DNA of 64,000 nucleotides from Halisarca cf. caerulea. Lineage: Eukaryota; Porifera; Demospongiae; Chondrillida; Halisarcidae. A program made the translations under genes and the position numbers. The stretch's first letter is position 1, and the number at the start of each line of letters is the position of its first letter. Shown here one piece after another: positions 56,713 to 64,000 of this stretch. Under the pieces are notes generated by a model. The model saw only the letters and a program-made list of their open reading frames with translations. It was not told the origin of the DNA and did no database searches. The stretch lies in NCBI GenBank assembly GCA_963170055.1, contig CAUJGJ010000444.1:8082618-8146617 (forward strand), in the 5' to 3' direction.

Positions 56713-57448
56713 CGCATGTGGGACATGTCCGCGCTAATTCGGAGGTGTGTAAATTTTGGTCTTTTTCAAAATTTCAATATTCTCAACTTGTGTAAGCCTC
56801 ATAGTCTCAAACAAGAACTTGGCTGGAAGGCCAACATATAAACTTCTCGAAGACTATTAATTCGAATGCCTCGTGTCTATATTCAAATATCTACGAAGGA
56901 TTACCTGACCCCTATCCAAAACCGAAAAGCTTGGGGTGCTACATGGTGGAACACTTCCTAGGACATCTTTTTACATTAATCACAATAACAAAGTATACTC
57001 CAACTTTTCCATGTTGCAAATTTTACCATTCCTCAACAAAGCCAAGATCGGTGAAATCAGCCCTCTAAAAGCAAACTTCAAACGCCTATAACTCAGGAGA
57101 GGAACAACTAATAAAAATTTGCAGCATGGGAAAGTTGTATCATACCAATAAATAGCTCACGGTCAGCGATACAAAAACGTTTTGAGCTTGATCCCTCATC
57201 TAGCACCCAGAAGAAAACTAAAAATTTAAAAACGATTCAGTGAAGTCACATGCCAGTATGTGATAATTCTGCAATGACGACAGAAAACGTCACTATACGG
57301 TGGCTTTGCATTCGTATACGCCCGAATAACAGCTTAAACCACAAGGTAAACATGTGAATAATAACTTACAGGCACCGAAAAATAACAAATTCCTCACCAT
57401 GTAAACCGAGGAACGCGATCATAACAATTCTGGACATGTCTCACATGC
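56713..57448. mobile_element. GCATGTGGGACATGTCC-family element
   Basis: Left end CGCATGTGGGACATGTCC, right end GGACATGTCTCACATG. Same orientation as 14730-15460. Confidence 0.75.
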
Positions 57449-59445
57449 ACAGAAAGTGCCTATAAAATGTTGACACAGCTATCACTCTGGGATCATACAT
57501 CCCAGGAACATGTTGTGTTCTCATTTTTACCAAATAGCCCAGCAAACTAACAAATTAAAAGCTAAAAACTGCACTTCTGGATCCATGTCTTGGAGAAAGT
57601 GATTCCATTCTATGCTTGTATGATTATTGTTAACACTTTGTATTCTGAACTTTTTCTCTGACACATGTTTTTCTGTATTATACAGCCTCCTTTTAGTATT
57701 GTTATTATATGTAGTATGACCATACAAAATAGACTGTTGCATTCAGAATTATAAGAGTTATCAATTTGTACCAAACACGTGAGGAATGGCAGCTTTTGCA
57801 CGTGTTTTCAGGGGTGTCTGAAGTATTCGCCTCAAAAGTGGTCATCTATGGGGGTACTTTAGCTTGAAATTCTGCAAAGCCCCTACTAATATGTGACATA
57901 CTATATACTCTCTAAATTTCGACATACTACTTTTTGCCAGGCTTCTAATTCTTTGGTTTGGTTTATTTGTATTCTAACCCTGTTGAATTGGCAGCTGTTC
58001 TAATTTCCATTATGTGACTCTATTTGGAATGATCTATTATTTTGTCATCTTTTCGCAGTACTCTGTGAATTTGCTTGCAATGATCACCTACAACCGCTGT
58101 ATCTTGCCCTTGTAGACACAGTCTTACCAATATGAACAATTGTGATATTTTCTTTGGTCTTTTAAGATAGAATTATACATCACTTGCACTCATTATGGCT
58201 ATCTTTGTTGGTTTCTGTTTGTTGAAGTATGTAAGTGGGTCAACATAGTATATCTAAGAGCTGGAATCCTAGGATTCATGGGTAGCTTTCTAAAATTTTA
58301 TCATATTCAATGATTTTTTCTGAAAATTCCATATAATATTATTCACCATGGCAAACAATTTTTGGTATATCCTATTCTATTCTAATAGAAAGACAAACTT
58401 TTCTGTGCACTAGGTGTGATGAATTTTAGAGAGAATACGGTATAATGCTATTACATACTACCATGTATTACTATCATTATGATATTATTGTATTCCAAAA
58501 AAGAACCTATTGGCATGGGTTTGCAAGTCCTCCTGGGATCTCCTGTCCACTGCAAGCTCACATGTGACAACAGTACACTTGAATTTGGGCAATGATCATC
58601 TCACCTACTCATTAATTAACCAGACACCCTCATGGGTAATGAGTGGACAGAGTTTTTGCAGTTAATTTTAACTGTATATGATGATTGCTGTGTCTGTACT
58701 GTATTTGCTTGAGTATAGGTTGCACCCAAGTACATGCTACACTCCAAATAAACGGACTAACTCATGAGTGCACAATGTATACTATATTTATGTATAGCAT
58801 TCGTTGTATGAGTCATTCTCTACAAAAGATTGCCTAACATTTTGTCTGAAACTGCAACTTATACTCCGGCAAATACGGTATAATATGAATCTGTAACATT
58901 CCATTCATAAAGTTCTTTACTGATGAACCTAAATATCCTGCCCATCTCAGAAATTTTCCAAAGGTCCAGGCAACGAAAAGTTAGATATTGTTTATTGTAA
59001 CCATTCAAAGTGGTTATCATTAATTTTTACTTCACTGCTATTTAGCTCTTCATCTTTCCAACCAAAGAGCTCATTTTGGTGCAAAGAATTTTCAATGTTT
59101 CCATTCAAATGTGCTATGAAACAAGCCGAAGGAAGGATCAAGTGGAAATTTTATGGTATTATTTCATGTTTTTGTTTTGTTTGTGTACTTTTTACGTGGG
59201 GATTTTGAATGTATTCGTGACCACATTTGTTTGGCCATTTTGTTACCTTGATTTATGCACAACCCACCTGCATAGGCAAAATTTTCTGCACACTGAAACC
59301 CTTCTTCAAGATATTTGCTACATGAAGATGTCCTAATCTCTTTTAGCATGCAGTGGTGCTGCACAGCCCAAGCTATGTGAGAACTTGTTTTTTCACTCTA
59401 AAATAAGGCAAATTGCATATACATGCATTACATTGTGGTGCAATA
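57449..59445. other. Intergenic stretch left of the NLR gene
   Basis: Only the palindromic MITE at 58697-58882 is recognised. This is where the 3 prime end of the NLR gene should lie, but no clear further LRR exon was seen. Confidence 0.4.
58697..58882. mobile_element. Palindromic MITE, GTATTTGC ends
   Basis: Left end TACTGTATTTGCTTGAGTAT and right end ATACTCCGGCAAATACGGTA are inverted repeats about 185 bases apart. TTGCA/TGCAA continue the pairing. Confidence 0.6.
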
Positions 59446-59469
59446 TTACAGAACCAAAAAGTCACTCAC

Positions 59470-59645
59470 ATCATTTTTACAGTGAACATTATCAAAATTT
59501 ATGTTGGTAAGTTTAGGGGATCCTTGCAGTATCCTTTCAAACACTTTGTAGTCACTGACAGTCATATTATTTAGTGTCAGGATCTTCAGTTGCGGACATT
59601 CAACTAGTGCATCTGTTAGTGTGTTGCCAAATGAGTCAGCTGCGG
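59470..59645 (-). CDS. NLR-type gene: two leucine-rich repeats
   Basis: The exon encodes FGNTLTDALVECPQLKILTL, NNMTVSDYKVFERILQG and SPKLTNINFDNVHCKN: two repeats of the C-P-x-L-x-x-L-x-L type with a helix between. Acceptor TCAATTGTAG. The exon either ends at AATGAT|GTGAGT or reads through to a TAA at 59446, which would make it the last coding exon. No further repeats were recognised to the left, so the receptor would have an unusually short LRR region. Confidence 0.7.
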
Positions 59646-59900
59646 CTACAATTGATGAGAGTAGCATCATGAAACTTATGAAAATTGTACTTACTGATTA
59701 GGAATGCACTAGTTTTTCTAAAGTATATTTGTACAAGTGGATTTACAGAAAAGGCAAATTGTATATTACACACGTGATATAAGGTTTCACCTAGTAAATT
59801 TAGAGAGGTATGGTAGAAAAAAGACAGATTGCACAAATGACGTGATACATTCTATAGCATGCAAATGCCATATGTACGAACTTTGAGAATGGAAACTTAC

Positions 59901-59967
59901 AATTCAGCACAAAGGTAATGCTTTCCAGTGTTGATTTACACCTTGTTAAAATGCAGCTGCAGAAATC
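59901..59967 (-). CDS. NLR-type gene: start of leucine-rich repeats
   Basis: The exon encodes DFCSCILTRCKSTLESITFV and LN. The L-E-S-I-T-F-x-L pattern is the strand part of a ribonuclease-inhibitor-type leucine-rich repeat. Acceptor CATCGTGTAG, donor GAATT|GTAAGT, 67 bases, phase 0 in and phase 1 out. Confidence 0.65.
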
Positions 59968-60044
59968 CTACACGATGTAAATATGAAAAACTGTACTAAT
60001 AAATCACTTTCATTTTGCAAAACAATACAGATTAAGTAAATCAC

Positions 60045-60130
60045 CTTTGGACAATTTGAAGAATAACAACTCAGTGTTATACTAGTGTCTTCCTCTTCAC
60101 TTGTTTCTGAAAATTCATCAAATTCACAAT
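60045..60130 (-). CDS. NLR-type gene: acidic connector exon
   Basis: The exon encodes CEFDEFSETSEEEDTSITLS and CYSSNCPK. It is a short acidic stretch between the NACHT exon and the leucine-rich repeats. Acceptor TCAATGTAG, donor CCAAAG|GTGATT. Phase 1 in (completing an Asp codon), phase 0 out, 86 bases. Confidence 0.65.
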
Positions 60131-60224
60131 CTACATTGATGAATTCAAATATATATATATATATATTCAATTTCAATAGAATTGAGATTCCAATCAGCTG
60201 TGAGATTTGTGCATGTATACATAC

Positions 60225-61782
60225 CTCTTGTATTTTTGAGATAAACTTTCAGTCTCTTTAGATGCAATGAATTTTTCAGTATTTCACATGCTACGCCTAG
60301 ATCATGGGGGACAAGAGGATTGTCAGGGTCTCCTAAAGACAGCGAGGAAGGTGGACTGGTATTGATGGTCCAAAACATTGGGTACAGGTATGGTCTTGTG
60401 TGGGAATCAATAATCAATTCTACTTTGTCATGAAGATGCGACATGAGCTCTTGTGCAAACTGTGTGTTGTTGGAGTGGAAGGCAACAACACTGAGCTCCA
60501 AAAGGGGACTGGAAGGATCAAATATCATACTCCCTCCACTAGCAAGCAATTTGTCATTTAGTTTACTGTTCTTTAGGCCAGTAATCCCCACATAGAACAT
60601 GAACATTTGGCGGAACTGGGATTTTACTAGTACAAAAATGTCAGAAGCATTTGGTTTTAATTGCAATTTTGTTTCCCAAAACTTGAATTGATCTTCTGAT
60701 GATTGCTGAGCTATGCCATACGATGCCAAATATTCCTGTAATGCGATATTTTTGAATTGTGCAGATTTCTGCTGTGAATGCCTACTCACAAAGCAGTGTA
60801 GCAAGCCACTAATACCACCTTCATTGATTACAGGATCATGGATAGTGGTTTTGTTGCTCATTATTCCTTCAAGAGCTAATTTACAAACTCTATCAAAGTT
60901 TGGTACTGTTCTGTGTAGCTCTTGTACTGTAATATTTCCTTGGCTTGTACTTTCTTCATTCACCAAAAGGCATATGATGACCTGGAGGAGCTCATTGGTA
61001 TGTTTGGGTACTTGTTGCAACTTTTTGAATATGAAGCATATCATGGCAAGAAATAGAGGCAAATAGCACAGGCTCTTCAGCAGAGGACGTTCTTTAAGTA
61101 GATGAAGAAGTTTAGTATCACCAGCATGAGAGAAGGATGCGCGAGTGAATTGCTTTACTGCAACATCTTCCAGTCTTCTCATTCTTACATGACAGGTATC
61201 TATTTTAAGAATTTTCTGAACGGCTGCTGGTGTAGATGTGAGCACCATGGAAGCTTGATTGAGGCTTGGTTCTTCTCTGCAAATTATTTTCTTGACGATT
61301 GAATTCTTCTTATATTTCTGGGGCATTTCATCCCAACAATCCACTACAAAAAGGACACCTTTACCTTTTTTTCTTATGATGTATTGTGTCAGCTTCAGTC
61401 TTTCATCCTGCAGGAGTACTTGTTCACCTTTCACTGTACAAGCTCGCAGTAACTCTTCCAAAGTAGTGCAAGGATTTTTGGTCATGTTTGAAATGGCCCC
61501 TAGAACAACAATTTTGTACTCTTTTGGCGTATTATAACAGGCAAAATCCCGACAAAGGTGATTGATAAGGGTTGACTTTCCACTACCGTACTCTCCTTCT
61601 ACCAGAACGTTCTTCACTTTAGACTGAATGAGAACATCCATGAGTCTGAAGCCCCTTTTGTTTTTTCCAGTTTGTGCAATAACTGGCCTCACTATATCGA
61701 CTTGTAGACAATTCATTTGCTGGTCACCTTGTAGCCAGGTGTATGATAATGGTAAATCCTCATATGCTGTTCTTAGGGCTTC
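60225..61782 (-). CDS. NLR-type gene: NACHT domain exon
   Basis: This large exon encodes 519 codons. Numbering from the internal Met at 61716, it has a Walker A motif GEYGSGKS (residues 41-48), a Walker B region GVLFVVDCWDE (about 120-130), a sensor-1-like MVLTSTPAAV where NACHT proteins usually have S/T-x-R, and a winged-helix-like segment. This is the NACHT ATPase of NLR immune receptors and relatives, which oligomerise on ligand sensing. The acceptor CCCTTGTAG at 61783 and donor AAGAG|GTATGT are clear. The exon opens with EALRTAYEDLPLSYTWLQGD, so an upstream exon must carry the true start, perhaps with a death-fold domain; I did not find it. Confidence 0.85.
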
Positions 61783-61949
61783 CTACAAGGGGCAAAATGT
61801 GATCATAAATGTATGATGGTCATTCTAATTCAGGTGTACCACAGCCCAGTATTGGGAACTATAGTGTACTATGTTCATGATGTATATGTGATATATATCC
61901 CCATATAAATATATAGGATGTAGGGTTGAGTATTCATAAAACAAAATTG

Positions 61950-62100
61950 TAAAGTAGGGTTATTTGTTGGGGAGGGTTGAAAGGCATAGGGATAGACATG
62001 CGTAGGCCTAGAATGGCATTGGCCTAGGCATACATGGGCCTAGTAGGACAGGGTTAGCCCTTGTACCCTCACAATATAAAATGGTGGGTGATTGGAAGTG
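61950..62100. other. GGCCTAG-rich segment upstream of the NACHT exon
   Basis: GTAGGCCTAG, GGCCTAGGC and GGGCCTAGTAGG repeats make a small palindromic cluster. It resembles the core of the foldback at 32654-32814. Confidence 0.35.
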
Positions 62101-62154
62101 CGCCCTAACTTGAAAGTTAGGCTTATTTTGCTTTAGGAATACTTGGAATTTCAT

Positions 62155-62690
62155 TTTAAAGAAAACCCCCATTTAGTGGGTTTGTTCTTCATATACTGGC
62201 GATATCTGGTGCAGGCCTTACTCATCATCGTCCTTTCATCCACGGACACTTGCTGGGGTGGCTGGTAAAACTCCTTGCACTTGTTCCTCATATGAGTGTG
62301 CAGGTGGAGTATCTTCTTTAGCGATGGGTTGACATGAAATTTTATGTCCTCTCCTCCTCCTCAGGGGTGATGACATGAAAAAATGAGGAAATTACCTTGA
62401 ACCTGTTTCCGGTCATTAGCTCATTCAACCGCACAATGAATTGAGCATTGTGGGTATTCCATTCCTTGCGATAGCTATGTACACAAGTGATTCCCAGTAA
62501 CAGCAATACACAGATGAAGAGCATCATTTCATCTGTGGTCAACTTGAAGTGGAGATATGTGGACTTCTTGTTGTCTTTCTTCAATTCAGTGAATATAGAC
62601 ATTGGTAGAATCAACAAGATGCTGCACAGTGTTGGTGTCGGAATACAGTTGGAATAGCACAAGTGCAGAAATACAGTACAGGTCAAAAGT
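62155..62690 (-). pseudogene. Decayed piggyBac-type transposase fragment
   Basis: The first part (62686-62342) contains LTTDEMMLFICVLLLLGIT and NELMTGNRFKVISSFF, matching the piggyBac transposase N-terminal core (T-x-x-E-M-x-x-F-I-x-I-L-L-L-M-G-I, then M-x-x-x-R-F). A frameshift near 62345 moves the frame; the next part (62348-62155) reads LHLHTHMRNKC, VSVDERTMMSK and RQYMKNKPTKWGFSLK, the catalytic-Asp and KPTKWG signature. A stop follows at once. The C-terminal half, including the other catalytic Asp residues, is missing. A piggyBac-like MITE lies at 63134-63609. This may be a relative of the source of the TTAA elements in the window, but that is unproven. Confidence 0.8.
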
Positions 62691-63133
62691 ATCTTACTCC
62701 TTTCTGCAAGCGCCTGTAGACAAAACCAATGTAAATTACCACAGAATTTAACGCCTTAAAACTACGGAAGTAAACCACATGATTCCACTGATCAGAAATT
62801 TCAAAATGGCTTCCCTCTCATAGCAATTGCACTCATGCGCAAATTATTGAAGTTAGTTCAATGTCATGGCTGGTCCATTCTACTTTACATATTCTGTTTT
62901 GTGTATGTAGTATTATCTTGTATATGCAGTTTGCCGTTCATTCGTTCCAAATTAGCACTAGTTCTTTTCAATGAAGTTAATTCGCTATTAGTTTCCTTCA
63001 AGTTAGTCCGTTATTCTTTTCTTGAATAATTCTACTGTTCATTGTTTTCTTCAAAGTTAACCCATAGTTCTTCTGTTCGAAGGCTGCCTGACATGTTATC
63101 ATACCTTCGAAGTTAGTATTTCGTTACGTTTAA

Positions 63134-63609
63134 CCTTTAAACGCCTGCGTGACAAATTTTCGCATACCCGTTATGGCCTAAAGACCACTTTAGTGGCTCT
63201 ATCCTCGCTACCCGACTTTTACTCTTATTTACCTTCCGCATTTGTGGTAGAAGCCTTTGTAATCATTTTCGAAGCTTACTTAAAGCATTTCAATGCGAAA
63301 TTGTTCGCACGAAGATAAAATCGTGCGTCTTCAATTCTTCCTATCGAGGTGTGGCCATTTTATTCTGTGGTTATCTCTGCATATTTTCGTATAATCATCG
63401 TATACGTGCGTTTCTTGGCATACATTTGCGTTTTTGCATATACTTTAGAGCCTTTTATTCGTATGATACAACGTTATATCAGTATAAAATTGATACGAGA
63501 GTAATACAATTCAAGTAAGCTATCGAACAATGTAAAAATCGAAGTGCTACGATAAATTTGATGAAGTACCGTCCACTACCGGGAGAGCCACTAAAGTGGT
63601 CTTCAAGGG
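63134..63609. mobile_element. piggyBac-like MITE (TTAA family)
   Basis: TTAA flanks at 63130-63133 and 63610-63613. Ends are CCTTTAAACGCC and CTTCAAGGG. Subterminal ACCACTTTAGTGGC and GCCACTAAAGTGGT palindromes. It is the copy nearest the decayed piggyBac transposase. Confidence 0.75.
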
Positions 63610-63613
63610 TTAA

Positions 63614-64000
63614 AAGTTGGCCAAGCACGGAAATCCGCAAGTGACAAATTGTTTATCCACAATTTTCTGCAACCTAATTCTGTACATTTCTGTGGAAGTC
63701 CGCGCAGGCACCTGTGGAAAAAAGGAAGTAACATTTGATTTGAACTTGTACCGTATCTGTGCCTGATGGTAGATGTGGCCCAGATATTTGAGTAGGAGCA
63801 AATGCTGGTGGTGATGGGATGTTTTGCTCTGGAATAGAGATGTCAATTGCGTCACTAGGAATGGCATCCACACTTACAAGAGTGGAAAGATGACCTGCCC
63901 CATGACCAAGTCCTCATCCTCTCCCATGCCCTGTCCTCTCCTTGACTTGATCTGGGCAGGGATGGTGTAGTGAGCTCTGCCTCCGACTATGATGATCTCA
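63614..64000. other. Right edge, possible exons not assigned
   Basis: On the minus strand a Pro-rich frame (SIPEQNIPSPPAFAPTQISG) is followed by TTTTTTCCACAG and another short frame (TSTEMYRIRLQKIVDKQFVT). They could be upstream exons of the NLR gene or transposon debris. Nothing is diagnostic. Confidence 0.2.

Noticed and set aside
60713..61537. Plus-strand frames over the NACHT exon
   Set aside because: Shadows of the minus-strand NACHT coding sequence.
1..64000. CRISPR arrays, operons or rRNA genes
   Set aside because: No regularly spaced identical repeats, no rRNA-like stretch and no prokaryotic gene packing. The spliced genes show eukaryotic DNA.

Overview
This is animal nuclear DNA, not bacterial. 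The coding signal is split into short exons with GT/AG borders and consistent phases, and the long introns are full of small inverted-repeat transposons. The protein content is a cadherin and hormone-receptor-type (HRM-like) mosaic ectodomain, a NACHT-LRR receptor, and a P2X7-C-terminal-like domain. This set suggests an early-branching metazoan, most likely a sponge. The organism is an inference; no diagnostic gene is present.

The main feature is one large minus-strand gene. I traced 27 exons between 41883 and 2160 (reading right to left). Together they give 4616 coding bases, about 1538 residues, in one continuous frame with every intron phase matching. The protein is built of repeated modules: two cadherin-like repeats (EC1, EC2), an HRM-like cysteine domain, an alpha/beta domain I call X (SEA-like at best), a short C-x-C cysteine exon, and a linker exon. 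There are four units: unit 1 (41.9-28.1 kb), unit 2 (27.8-13.0 kb), unit 3 (12.9-10.7 kb, lacking both EC repeats) and unit 4 (9.4-3.3 kb). The start of a fibronectin type III-like domain follows at 2.2 kb. Both ends are missing: no signal peptide or start codon on the right, no membrane segment or stop on the left.

The right end (59.4-61.8 kb, minus strand) carries a NACHT-LRR (NLR-type) gene in at least four exons. A decayed piggyBac transposase lies just upstream of it at 62.2-62.7 kb.

The introns and the 43-58 kb gene-poor stretch hold several transposon families. (a) piggyBac-like elements have TTAA target duplications and a subterminal GCCACTATAGTGGC-type palindrome. (b) Elements end in CGCAGGT/ACCTGCG. 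(c) Elements of about 0.7 kb end in GCATGTGGGACATGTCC. (d) Small palindromic elements end in TACAGTG. Families (a) and (b) are inserted into each other in both directions, at 5.2-6.7 kb and 49.4-53.3 kb, and related copies elsewhere in the window serve as empty-site controls. Broken intronless genes are a Tc1/mariner-type transposase (26.2-27.1 kb), a P2X7-C-domain gene (29.5-30.0 kb) and an unassigned minus-strand pseudogene (25.3-26.05 kb).
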